Shown here piece after piece: positions 1 through 10,900 of a stretch of DNA of 38,017 nt (the first letter of the stretch is position 1; the number at the start of each line of letters is the position of its first letter). The notes below the pieces were generated by a model that worked only from the letters and a program-made list of their open reading frames with translations, was not told the origin of the DNA and did no database searches. Where the stretch lies: contig JAUCBJ010007140.1 in the NCBI GenBank assembly GCA_032718475.1, forward strand, positions 1 through 38,017, in the 5' to 3' direction. The DNA is from Nemertoderma westbladi. Its lineage: Eukaryota > Xenacoelomorpha > Nemertodermatida > Nemertodermatidae. The translations under genes and the position numbers were made by a program.

Positions 1-1092
1 TATAATAGGCCTATCGTGAATACCGGTATACAGCTTACACTTATAGTATATATAAGTATAATTATGAACTAGAATTAATTACAGAGTACCGGTATGATTT
101 CAGCTCAAATTTATAGGAATAAATATAATAAGCCTATGGTAAATACCGGTATGTCAATTATTTTAGAATAATTGAATTTCTGAATATTTAGGGTTACTTG
201 GTTACTCTAACTTACTTTGTTACCGTTATTTAAGCAGTAGTCCAACTGATTTTGAGACCTAGTTGTTGTATGGCAGGCCTACTATTTATAAATCGTTTGA
301 GTTGATTTATAATATATATATACCCGTTTAAAATGGGTTTGTCAATATTTGAAATAAATGTTATTATTTCTGGGGGAGTCACTACACAGAAGCTGTGCGC
401 TCTCAGTGGAGTGCTACTTAGGGGACACTAAAACAGATAATTCTAATTTACCTAAGTTACTTAATACTACAAATTACTTACGATACGGGTGAGATTAAAT
501 CTCTAGTTAAACACAACAAAAATATTACGTACGAATTTTTTAGGGTAATTTTACAGGAAGTCTACAAACCAGTCTAACAAAGGGTTAGAATTCTGGTTAT
601 TACAACGGACAGGGTACTACGGTATTTGAAAATAATAAGTAGTAGTAAATATACTGTACTGTCCAGATAGGAAAATACCACCGCCTGACGACCTATAACC
701 GTATCGCTATAGGTACTACGTTATGTATCACGGATTGTTCCTACCTAGAAGTTAATTACCGCGGACTACCAGATCCAGCGTGCCTATTAACCACTTTACA
801 ACACAAATATACTGCCTACACACTAATTACTTCGGAAAGCACTGTACACTAAACCCTAAATTAGGTACAAGTACTGGTATAACAAATAATCAGCAGTTAA
901 ATATACTTGAACAGTTAAAAGAACCACGGCATCTGCTGGAGTGACCGGAGCACAAAGTCACCAGTCTTTACCTACGCCAAACAGCCCGTGTAGTACCGGG
1001 GTTAATTTAACTATAACGGTATGTGTAACAAACACAATTACTGTAGGAATAAACTTGGGGACATGAATGTTGCGAATAATCGCATAAACTCT
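1..1092. other. AT-rich non-coding stretch
   Basis: I see no reading frame with recognisable protein character and no RNA gene here. The sequence is AT-rich and has several short palindromes of the accggtat/ataccggt type, for example near 22-30, 91-95 and 144-153, which recur elsewhere in the window (around 1793, 7027 and 26082). It is most likely intergenic or old repeat sequence. Confidence 0.5.
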
Positions 1093-1668
1093 GAATAATA
1101 AATATTACGCTACCCGTACAGAATACTCAAACAAAATACAAACCAAACGCTGGCAGACTACCACCAAGCCTAAATAAACTACTGTATGTGCAGATTCCAA
1201 AACGGTTAGTTAGTATGCGTTCTAACACGGTAGTACGACTTATTCTTTAAGAGGGGATTGACCTTACAGTTATGACTGCCCCAACTTACTAACTGGCACT
1301 TTATCAGACAAACTCTACACAAGCAGCAATCTCTTCAGACCTAATAATAGCTAGACAACAATCCAGCCTACAAAATATCTGAGTAATAACTATTACGGTA
1401 CCTGAACAGACCACACAAACAAACACAGGCCAAAACGCTGGCAGAATACTGTCAAGCCTAAATAAACTACAGTATGTGCAGATTCCAAAATTGTTAGTTA
1501 GTATGCGTTCTAACACGGTAGTACGACTTATTCTTTAAGAGGGGGTTGACCTTACACTCAAGTTGCCCCAACTTACTAACTGGCACTCTATCGGACAAAC
1601 TCCACACACGCCGTAATCTCTCCAAACCCAACAACAATCCGACAACAGTCTGGCCTACAGTTATCTGA
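1093..1668. repeat. 288-bp tandem duplication (two diverged units)
   Basis: Two adjacent units align across their length. The landmark cagattccaa occurs at 1191 and again at 1479, giving a period of 288 bp. The stretch running from this landmark through ttagttagtatgcgttctaa and the following 60 bases is nearly identical in both units, while the flanks of each unit are more diverged. The outer limits are approximate. No coding potential was seen; the short minus-strand frame that overlaps it is not convincing. Confidence 0.8.
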
Positions 1669-1840
1669 ACAATCTGAGCAGACTTACACGTCTTCAGCTC
1701 AATATTTACTTACTAGGAAATAAAACCGACAGAAATAAGTAAAATCTCAATAAAAACCAGGGCGGCCGTTCCCTGATTAAATACTAAGACCTACCGGTAT
1801 ACTATAATCAAAATCGAATAATACTAATGTACTTATACTG

Positions 1841-1970
1841 GAAGTACCGGTTAGGGCAGTTGGGCCTACGGACCTACAGAAGTGCCGGTTCTGGCAGTTG
1901 GACCTACTGACCTACAGCAGTACCGGTTCTGGCAGTTGGGCCTACTGACCTACAGAAGTACCGGTTCAGG
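1841..1970. repeat. 38-bp tandem repeat, three units plus a partial
   Basis: Units start at 1841, 1879, 1917 and (partial) 1955, an exact 38-bp period. Each begins with a variant of gaagtaccggtt and contains cagttgggcctactgacc. Differences between units are single substitutions. It ends about 65 bp before the ~680-bp dispersed repeat. Confidence 0.9.
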
Positions 1971-2035
1971 TTTACCGGTCGATCGGTACTTTCAACTTTA
2001 TTGCTTACTGCAATAAAGTCAATGACTGTTATTGT

Positions 2036-2720
2036 ACGCGCTTTTGAAGACCTTTAGCAGTTTAACCTGCCAAAATTTATATGTCTTTTGGTTTATAAAT
2101 CGACTCTAGAAGATGACAATATTTAATACCAATAAACACAACATTAGCAGAAGCCAGCCTAGTGCGCGTCCATTCACCCGCTGGATAATCCCGGGAGACT
2201 GGATTCTGTCGGCTTAGATTATTATTGCAGTGAAGCTTACGGTATTGTATTATTCGATTGATCGTTAATAATTAATTTCTGACTAATATTATTCACTTTC
2301 GGGAAATATTAACAGTTCCTTTAGGACGTGGCGCTCTATCTAAGTAAACAGAGATATGACTTATACTAATCACAACGGTAAGTCGGTAAGGCTTATGATT
2401 CACGTATGAGGCGCATTCTTTAGGAAATGCTTAGTTATCAGCCACAATCATGCACACTACCGGTAACACACAATACTGCTCACTAACTTGCCGACCGTCA
2501 ATGAATTTTATCATATATAAAGAAAATAGCAACGGACCAATGTAGTGCTTATCAAATAGCATTAAATTCAATACACACCACAATAATATAAGTCGCAATC
2601 GCTATATATAACCCGTCTTTCTAACCTGTAGTGTATCAAGAAAATTGGGAAATTTGGGTTCTTTATAAATGTTCTCCAGATAATATTCAATCAACTGATA
2701 TAAAATATGACAACAGTAAA
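2036..2720. repeat. Dispersed repeat family D, copy 1 (partner at 24412-25078)
   Basis: This stretch aligns in the same orientation with 24412-25078 over about 680 bp. Shared blocks include cgcttttgaagacc-type sequence at the start, accattcacccgctggat, attcgattgatcgttaat, tcactttcgggaaatatta and agttcctttaggacgtggcg, followed by a common tatataaag box and a run to the end near caactgata. It has no long open frame. Its length, the TATA-like box and its presence beside a broken Gypsy element at the other site fit either a solo LTR or a non-autonomous transposon. I could not find a target-site duplication, so the class is open. Confidence 0.75.
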
Positions 2721-3292
2721 AACATTAAGACGGTAGGTTAAGATATAATATGAACAGATATGTACAGTGATATGTTAAGAATTGTGCCGCCGATTTGATT
2801 TGATAACAGTCATACGCTCTATAATCTTAAGCCTACTAATATTTCTTTTTAGAGCCGTTGTTTCTGGCTTAGACAGCAATAACAACAAAGTATCAGTAAA
2901 AAACTGTAAGACTGAACAATCCCAGTATGATCGGCTCAAAGCTCCACATCGACAGAGAGAATCGCTCTGATTGGCTGAAGCCAAACAAAGAACCATGCGT
3001 CCAATGGCTGTTTCCATTTAAGCAACCAGCTGTTAGATGTCGTAATCTGAATCATCACGGCTAAGCTGTGTAAAAGTATTTGCCGTATTGCGGGTTTTTT
3101 GCCTTACCATGTCCGCTAAAACACGTATATAGAAGAATGACTTTTATGTCCGTTAAAAACACCTGTAACTGTACCTTGCGGGCAAGGGGAATATATATAC
3201 AGTTAGAGAACCCTTTTAGAGTATTCCAGCGTCTAGGGGGAAACTGGATTGCGAAGCAAAGGGGCCAGTTATATCCCACAGAAGCTTTTACA
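2721..3292. other. Non-coding flank of the non-LTR element copy 1
   Basis: No gene is supported. A perfect small dyad ttggctgaagccaa lies at 2972-2985. The part from about 3061 to 3292 is the sequence into which, or against which, non-LTR copy 1 ends. The minus-strand frame that covers 3061-3882 simply reads from the element into this flank, so its last ~80 residues are not element protein. The flank may belong to another, unidentified repeat. Confidence 0.4.
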
Positions 3293-4790
3293 ATTAGCTC
3301 CTGTAGATTAACAGAGTACTGTCTGTTCAGGGACCTAGATGCAGCCTTAACTGCATTCTTGGCCGCTGTAGTCTGTTTGAGTCGGGACTCTTTCTGCGCC
3401 TTATAGAGGTCATTTCGGCACTTCTGAATTTTGTGGTCAGTCCAGGGGGCTCTTTTCCTGTTTCGATGGTATACAGGAACTGTTTCTGCAGCTGCTAACT
3501 TAACTGCTTCTGTGAAGGCAGTATATCCCTCACAGTGATCTGCGGCCTCAGAGACAAGAACCTCATAACTGTTGCTCAGCTGTAGTGTGAAGCTGGATCT
3601 CACACTTGGCTGTTGCAACAGAGAGGACCAGTCATGCCGCGGCAAGGCAGATTTCTTTGTTCTGCTAGAACGCAGACTAAGTCTTACCTTGGCCACAATA
3701 AGGCGGTGATCACTGGAGAAAGGTCGAAGTGTAAATGCATTACAGTCTTGTAAACAACTCCTGTATTTCCTACGAAACAGAATATGGTCTATCTGGGACT
3801 TGTGACCGACCACTGAGACCACTATGAGTCCATAGCTTTCCAGGTCGCTTCTTGAACTGGGTCTCAGCTGAAAACAATCCATTTCCAGAGATAAAATCCT
3901 GAAGATGGACGGAATTTAGGTTAACACTATAGCTATAGACCTAAGGCGATGTAGGTGATTGATCCAGACTTGCATTGAAGTCACTCAGGAATGTTAAGAA
4001 TGCATGCTGATCTACTTCATCAGTAGCTGCTTGTAGATTGTGGTAGAAATTTTCTACCTCCTCTACAGGGGCAACACTAGTTAGAGAGTAGCACACAATC
4101 AGAACCAAGGAAACTTCTTAGCCAGTCTTCCAGAACATGAGAAGTGGCAACGGATGATGCGGTTAGAGATTTGGTCTATTTTGTCCAATGCTGCATGCGC
4201 AGTTGTATTCATCAATAGACCAATTCCACCATTGCCACCATCATCTGCTGATGCAGGGGCGAGTCGCCAACCGCCCCCCATGTCCGTAATCAGAACCTCA
4301 TCAGTCTGTCCAGTCCGCATTCGGTGCTCTTGAATACCCACTGCGCTAAGAGAAAGCTTATCTGCCAAGGCAGTCAGCTCACCTTGTCGCATTGGGGACC
4401 CGAGTGTTAGGGTGTTTACTGAGGCTAGTCTAGTGACTTGCCTCATATTCACCAATGCCTTTGTTGGTCGGGGTGGAACATGAGTAACCCCCCAACTCCA
4501 AAATCCCTCTCCCCCTCACAATCTGGCCTCCCTGGTGACACAGGGTTTTGGCCAGAAAGGTCATCAGGAAAGGGACTCAAAGAATTGTTGGCCGCTCTCT
4601 CTCCAGTAGGGGGTGAGACAGGCAGCCGGTCAGGTGATAACTTACTCCTGTGAGGCCGATTGTGTCCGGTAATTCCACTGGCCTCTAGTGGCCGGACCTC
4701 CGCGTTTCTAATGTAATCCATAGTGGGGGTTGGGGGGTGCTTTTTTACTGATTCAGCTCTCGGGGCAAATACCACACCCGGGTTTGCCAT
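3293..4790 (-). pseudogene. Broken endonuclease ORF of non-LTR copy 1
   Basis: The start ATG at 4790 matches the ATG used in copy 2 (7992). The frame runs to about 4449, then continues in another frame from about 4455 to 4099 (endonuclease N-terminus with the QEHRM motif, sister of the catalytic Glu), and again from 3882 to 3293 (endonuclease C-terminus with QIDHI and SSDHR). There are at least two frameshifts. A 4-base insertion lies near 3808-3815, where copy 2 reads catagtggacccagtgg, and there is an in-frame stop near 3940 where copy 2 reads cctgggtct. The protein differs from copies 2 and 3 at many positions, so this copy is clearly older. It cannot encode an active protein. Confidence 0.85.
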
Positions 4791-5074
4791 TCCACAGGGT
4801 GGGTGTCGCAGTGGAGTCAGATATGAGGCCCATCACCCATACCTACTCTGACGCACAAGACCCACCATTGGCTGTGCAGCTCATCTGCTGGGCCATGCCC
4901 TGTACCCCTGCTGCCAGGTGCAGGTCGCAGTGAAGGGCACTCAGAGTGGACCTGAGAACACTCTACTCCTGACCAGCCATTGGTAGATCACCATCAGCCT
5001 AGCCAGGCCATATACCCATTTATGCTGCATGGAGGTGGCAAGTTTAATTGATTAATGACCTAGAATACCTGACC
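3293..5074 (-). mobile_element. Non-LTR (RTE-like) retrotransposon, copy 1, 3'-truncated
   Basis: Read on the minus strand, this begins with the same 5' end as copy 2 (ggtcaggtattctaggtcat, here ending at 5074) and matches copy 2 through the N-terminal region and the endonuclease domain. Homology stops abruptly at 3293, the point matching about 9490 in copy 2, so the whole reverse transcriptase is missing. Compared with copy 2 it lacks about 115 bp of 5' leader (copy 2 positions ~7636-7750). Losing the 3' end while keeping the 5' end is the reverse of the usual non-LTR truncation, which suggests later deletion, recombination or insertion of another element. No target-site duplication was found. 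It lies head to head with copy 2, 2.5 kb apart. Confidence 0.88.
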
Positions 5075-5219
5075 CGGCGTGTCACTGAATTACGCCACTA
5101 TATTCTGGGACATGGTGTATTGTATATATGATGTGTTGATAAATACATAGGGAATTCAAACTCTAATAACAAATATCTGTTAATTATTTAACTAATCAAG
5201 CATGTTAACATCAAGCATT

Positions 5220-5245
5220 GGGGGGGGGGGGGGGGGGGGGGGGGG
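5220..5245. repeat. Poly-G run, 26 bases
   Basis: An uninterrupted run of G is seen directly. Such runs are prone to length error in assembly, so the exact length should be treated with caution. A matching 25-base poly-C run lies 1.5 kb downstream. Confidence 0.95.
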
Positions 5246-5818
5246 TCAATATGATGCCCCCCGTGGTTTTTTTGTTATAACTCTGAAATAAACGTAGTTG
5301 GGAATCTGAAATTTTATGACTTTTCCTAAAAATCTACTGTCATCATAATAAAGAAAACCGTTTTCAAAAATATTGGGAAGTTTTCGAGTTATAGCACCAT
5401 TCTTCAACACATTTGGCACTTTTTTTTGAGACTTTTTTGAAAATTATATTTCAAGAAATATGATTTGAAACATCTCTATTTTTGATTTACACCGGTTTTT
5501 TTTGGTGTTTGCAATTAGATGGAATTCATATAAATATGTAATGCAACTTTAGAATGCCCATATCTCAGCTATTTTACGACGAAATTCAGATTTCGATACA
5601 TAGCCGAGGCTAAACTATGGCACAACAGATTGTGTGTCGTACTGCAGTTATTATTCAATCTTATGGTGATTTGTTTGCAGCAATGAAAGCTGACTGTGCA
5701 AGGATTCCAAATATGTAAAAACATTTGAATTTGGTTTGAAAATAGCTGATATATTGGCATTCGAAAGTTGCTCATATTTGCTTCCTATGCAAGCCATTTA
5801 TTATATTTAATGGATACA

Positions 5819-5934
5819 ACATATTCTGGAACATTTTGTTTATCCAAATACGTAGTTGGGCAACAATGCAATGCCTCTTTAATCATACTATTGCGTAGCT
5901 ATTCATACAAAAACAAAATGTTCTAGAATATGGT
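5819..5934. repeat. Inverted repeat with ~70-base loop
   Basis: The left arm acatattctggaacattttg (from 5819) is the reverse complement, with one mismatch, of the right arm at 5912-5934 (caaaatgttctagaatatgg). The arms are about 22 bases and could form a cruciform or RNA hairpin. No TIR-type target duplication was identified. Confidence 0.8.
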
Positions 5935-6289
5935 GTTTTAATTTATTAATCTAATAAAATAGCCACCAGCAGGTGCATAACGATGCAACTTTTGAACGCT
6001 CATATCTCAGCAGCAATTTTTCACGCAATTTGGATTTTGTTACATATTTGGTATCCTTGCACGACCAGCTTTCTAACAGTACCAACAAATCATTCATTAT
6101 AAGGTTGAAGAACAATTGCGGAGTAACAAACTGGTGAAATAATGTTAGTTAGGTGAAATTAGTACAGTTTTACTGATAAACTTTGGTATATGGCAGTTAG
6201 GTTTTAGGTTTGCGGTTGCGATACAAGTGGGTTGATCATGTTGTTCGTTTTGTTTTTTCGATAGCCGTATTGGCTCAACGTTATTTTTT

Positions 6290-6350
6290 GGGCTTAATGT
6301 CCTGAATCTGCGTAATTTTTGGGCTCAATGTCCTGATTCTGCGTTTTTTT
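6290..6350. repeat. 31-bp tandem duplication
   Basis: The sequence gggctYaatgtcctgaWtct followed by gcgt occurs at 6290 and at 6321, a 31-bp period. It is a minor duplication with no evident function. Confidence 0.75.
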
Positions 6351-6398
6351 GTAGTTTGTTGGGGTGGCGCTAATGTTTACCTTAAGGCACCTAAGGCC

Positions 6399-6622
6399 GC
6401 GTTCACACTACCGAATGAAAGACAAAGTCAAAATACAAAATGTAAAACACAAAACATGAAATTTAATTTTTTCTAGAATACCCTTACGTATATATATTAG
6501 GCCTATACAAAGCGTTCTAGAACTAGTTCTAGAACGCCTTGGGCCTATATAATGTATTATTATTCATTATTGCTAGCTATATTTTTTTCTTTCTTTTGAC
6601 TTTGACTCAGTAGTGTGAACGC
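6399..6622. mobile_element. Fold-back MITE with gcgttcacacta termini
   Basis: The left end gcgttcacactaccga at 6399 is mirrored by the right end (reverse complement gcgttcacactactga) ending at 6622. Inside each end a second block, caaagtcaaaa, is also mirrored (left about 6422, right about 6592). Near the centre is a perfect 26-bp palindrome at 6512-6537. The element is about 224 bp, has no coding capacity, and fits a miniature inverted-repeat DNA transposon. Termini of this kind are known in several animal DNA-transposon groups, but I cannot assign a superfamily because no clear target duplication is visible. Confidence 0.75.
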
Positions 6623-7557
6623 ATATTTAGTTAATATGTCGCATATTCAGTTACTATTTCAACATCGAGGTATCATCATATAATAACGTATTATATTGGA
6701 TAGCATATAAAGATTATACATCGTATAGAACATAACACTGCTTTTAAATATTGCATAATCAATTAATAACCGTAAGCATAATATATGTACCATGCCCCCC
6801 CCCCCCCCCCCCCCCCCCCTTCCCCAGAGAATCAAACGATCATTTAGACGAAAATCATAAGTATGCATGATATTTTCACAAATTTTCCACATAAATTTAT
6901 ATTCCCAGATTTGAAAAGTCTTACCACTTTACTCTATAAACATTTTACTGCTACAAACCCACTGACCCTTAATGTTTATTTTTCATCTCAATGCAAACAC
7001 AATAAAAGTATTACGGTTGGAAATACCGGTAAATTATGATTAAACCGTCACTTATATTTATTGACAAACAATATGCATTTAGTTTCGAGTAAATTAGTAT
7101 AAAAAAATATAATGTAGGCCTAATACAATTTACGGGGCGGCGACAACGTGTTTTCAGCAGAATTTTGTCAGTCGCGGGGAGTCCTTCGGGCTGTATAAAT
7201 AGGTCTACTTCTTAGTTACGAAGCTTCTTTTAGTAACGAGTTTCCAGGAAGCGCTAAGAAGAGCTCATGCTGGGTGACATAACGATATAGGATTTTCTGA
7301 TTTAAGATTACTCAAAGCCGCTGCTAATTCCGTTTCTGTTACATCATCTGGACCTAAACTCTACTGAATCGGTTTCCATCTGTGGGTTTCATAGAATAAT
7401 ATTGCTTCATAATAATGATGTATATGGTGAATATGGTGAATAATGGTGAATAATAATGATGCTTCATTCTGATTCTCCCGTGCTGACAGTTGTTCACAGC
7501 TACAGAAAGAAGTCCGACAGTTCAACAGACACTAGACACTAGACACCAGACACTTCT
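6623..7557. other. Non-coding stretch with poly-C run
   Basis: No gene is supported. It contains the 25-base poly-C run, a microsatellite-like patch of atggtgaata units (about 7421-7460) and short actagacac repeats just before the element insertion point. The minus strand at about 7265-7345 can be read as a short stretch resembling the segment before the reverse transcriptase domain of retroelements, but it carries stops and is too short to claim. Confidence 0.4.
6795..6819. repeat. Poly-C run, 25 bases
   Basis: A pure C run is seen directly. Its length may be unreliable. Confidence 0.95.
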
Positions 7558-7574
7558 GAGATCGATCCTACTAA
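7558..7574. repeat. 5' target-site duplication of non-LTR copy 2
   Basis: The 17 bases gagatcgatcctactaa are identical to 11329-11345 and bracket the element exactly. The last one or two bases at the 3' junction are ambiguous because the element tail also ends in tag. Confidence 0.93.
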
Positions 7575-7616
7575 GGTCAGGTCAGGTATTCTAGGTCATT
7601 GATCAAGAAAACTTGC

Positions 7617-7642
7617 CACCTCCATGCAGCATAAAGGAGGTG
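7617..7642 (+). other. Hairpin in the 5' leader of copy 2
   Basis: The arms cacctcc (7617-7623) and ggaggtg (7636-7642) are perfect complements around a 12-base loop. It marks the left edge of the ~115-bp leader segment that copy 1 lacks. A role in translation or packaging is only a possibility. Confidence 0.55.
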
Positions 7643-7991
7643 CCACCTGTAGCTGCATAGACCCTCTTGCTAGGGCAAATCTGGTCCTGTAACTAGGACC
7701 CCCTTCGTTCTGGGATAAGGACGCCCTTGGTCCTGGATTAAGGACACATATACTTGGCTGCAGGGGTATATGGCCTGACCAGGCAGATGGTGATCTACCA
7801 ATGGCTGGTCAGGAGTAGAGTGTTCTCATGTCCACTCTGAGAGCACTTCACTGCGACCTGCACCTGGCAGCAAGGGTACAGGGCATGACCCAGCAGATGA
7901 GCTGCAACAGCCAATGGTGGGTCATGTGCGTCAGAGTAGATATGGGTGATGGGCCTCATATCTGACTCCATTGCGACACCCACCCTGTGGA

Positions 7992-10900
7992 ATGGCAAAC
8001 CAGGGTGCGGTATTTGCCCCGAGAGCTGACTCGGCAAAAAAGCACCCCCCAACCCCCACTATGGATTACATTAGCAATGCGGAGGTCCGGCCACTAGAGG
8101 CCAGTGGAATTACCGGACACAATCGGCCTCACAGGCGTCAGTTAACTCCTGACCGGCTGCCTGTCTCACCCCCTACTGGAGAGAGAGCAGCCAACAATTC
8201 TTTGAGTCTTTTTCCTGATGACCTTTCTGGCCCAAACCCTGGGTCACCAGGGAGGCCAGATTGTGATGGGGAGAGGGATTCTGGAGTTGGAGGCTACTCT
8301 CATGTTCCACCCCGACCAACAAATCCATTGGTGAATCTGAGGCAAGTAACTAGACTAGCCTCAGTAAACACCCTAACACTCGGGTCCCCAATGCGACAAG
8401 GTGAGCTGACTGCCTTGGCAGATAAGCTTTCTCTTAGCGCAGTGGGTGTTCAAGAGCACCGAATGCAGACTGGACAGACTGATGAGGTTCTGATTAAGGA
8501 CATGGGGGGCGGTTGGCGACTCGCCCTCGCGTCAGCAGATGATAGTGGCAATGGTGGAATTGGTCTATTGATGAATCCAACTGCACATGCAGCATTGGAC
8601 AAAATAGACCAAATCTCTAACCGCATCATCCGTTGCCACTTCTCATGTTCTGGAAGACTGGCTAAGAAGTTTCCTAAGGTGGTTCTGATTGTGTGCTACT
8701 CTCCAACTAGTGTTGCCCCTGTAGAGGAGGTGGAAAATTTCTACCACAATCTACAAGCAGCTACTGATGGAGTGGATCAGCATGCATTCTTAACATTCCT
8801 GGGAGACTTTAATGCAAGTCTGCATCAATCACCTACATCGCCCTGGGTCTATAGCAATAGTGTTAACCGAAATTCTGTCCATCTTCAGGATTTTATCTCT
8901 GGAAATGGATTGTTTTCGGCTGGAACCCAGTTCAAGAAGCGAACTGGAAAGCTATGGACTCATAGTGGACCCAGTGGTCACAAGTCCCAGATAGACCATA
9001 TTCTGTTTCGTAGGAAATACATGAGCTCTATACAAGACTGTAATGCATTTACACTTCGACCCTTCTCCAGTGATCACCGCCTTATTGTGGCCAAGGTAAG
9101 ACTTAGTCTGCGTGCTAGCAGAACAACGAAATCTGCCTTGCCGCGGCATGACTGGTCCTCTCTGTTGCAACAGCCAAGTGTGAGATCCAGCTTCACACTA
9201 CAGCTGAGCAACAGGTATGAGGCTCTTGCCTCTGAGGCGGCAGATCACTGTGAGGGCTATACTGCCTTTACAGAAGCAGTTAAGTTAGCAGCTGCAGAAA
9301 CAGTTCCTGTATACCCTCGAAACAGGAAAAGGGCCCCCTGGACTGATAACAAAATTCAGAAGTGCCGAAATGACCTTCATAAGGCGCAGAAAGAGTCCCG
9401 ACTCAAACAGACTACAGCGGCCAAGAATGCAGTTAAGGCTGCATCTAGGTCCCTGAACAGGCAGTACTCTGTTAATCTACAGGAGCTAATAAACCAACAG
9501 GTTGATGCCATCAATGATGCTGACGACAGCAGGCAATCATCCCAGGCATGGAAATCAATCAATCTGCTTACTGGGCGTAAAAGCCAACCAACCACCAAGG
9601 TTAAGGCTGAATCACCAGCCGATCGCCTTAATGGTTGGAAAGCCCACTTTGAAAAGCTCCTCAATAATGACAGGGTATTGCCTGATAACTTTATAGAAGT
9701 AAAAGTGTCTGAGTCTGTACTCCCAGATATTCCCATTGGCGATATCTCCTTTGCAGAAGTGAAGGCTGCTGCAAAGAGCATTAAGACCAATCGTGCCAGT
9801 GGAGTAGATGGTGTTCCCCCTGAGGTCTTTAAAATACCTGAGTGTTTAAAGCTCATCTATCCCATCATAGTAGACATGTACCGAACAACAAGAGTCCCAC
9901 AAGAAATGAAAACAAATAAGTTGGTGCCAGTTCCCAAGAAGGGCAACCTAACACTCTATGGTTCTTTTCGGGGAATCTCATTGATCTCGATTGCTGCAAA
10001 GCTATACAATAGGATTCTATTAAATCGCATCAGGGATCCCATTGAGAGACTGCTCCGTGGAAATCAGAATGGGTTCCGTAAAGGTCGTGGAACCATGGAG
10101 CCCATTTTGGCACTTAGAAGGATAATTGAAGAATTATTTAAAAAGAAAGACAAGCATCTGGCTGTTATCTTTGTTGACTTCTTCAAGGCCTTTGATTCAG
10201 TCTCTCGCTCACGTATGTTCAGCATACTTTCATTATATGGGATTCCTGATGAAATTATTGCAGCAATCAAATCAGTATACGATGGCTCGACAACATTTTT
10301 GTCTACTGTTGACGGTGACACAGAACCATTTGAAGTGTTATGGGGCGTCCTTCAAGGAGACACACTTGCACCATTCTTGTTCATTATTGTGGTTGACTAT
10401 GTTCTACGCATGTCCTTAGATCATCATAATGATGATGGGGTGATGATAACTCCACCTACTGGCTCCAGAAGTCGAGGAAATCCTGCCAAGTACCTAACTG
10501 ATCTAGACTTTGCTGATGACTTAGGAGTACTCTCAGAATCATTAGAGGGAGCCCAACGGCTCCTCAGCTCATTAGAACATGCTGCTTCTAGTGTTGGTCT
10601 TTTTATTAACTCCAGAAAGACCAAAATTCTGACCGTTAACTTTGAAAGTCCTCAGCAAGTCTCTGATCGGATGAGCATAAGCTCAAAGGATGGTATGCTT
10701 GAGCATGTGGACGACTTCTGTTACCTGGGATCATGGATCCGGAAGTCAGGTGAGGACCTTCGAATACGTAAGGGAAAGGCATGGGCAGCCTTGAATAGGC
10801 TTTCCAGGATTTGGAAGTCACCGAGAATTAATCGGAAACTTAAGGTCCGATTATTTAGAGCAGCAGTAGTTCCAGTACTCCTCTACGGGAGTCCATGCTG

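Larger units (their letters stand above)
5075..6398. other. Non-coding stretch between element copies
   Basis: No gene is supported. It holds a 26-base poly-G run, an inverted repeat (5819-5934) and two related blocks that share atgcaactttNNaaNgcNcatatctcagc-like sequence, near 5540 and 5989. These related blocks suggest an old duplicated repeat. A short 31-bp duplication is at 6290-6350. Confidence 0.5.

Noticed and set aside
3061-3292. C-terminal part of the copy 1 ORF as real protein
   Set aside because: After VNLQELI the sequence leaves homology with copies 2 and 3 at 3293, so the remaining ~77 residues are read-through into the flank.
7130-7350. A reverse transcriptase remnant on the minus strand
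   Set aside because: A short PDDVTETELAAALSNLK-like reading resembles the segment before some RT domains, but stops interrupt it and no RT core follows.
9377-9856. 159-codon minus-strand frame inside the non-LTR ORF (and its equal at 26864-27343)
   Set aside because: It is antisense to the conserved linker and reverse transcriptase region and shows no domain.
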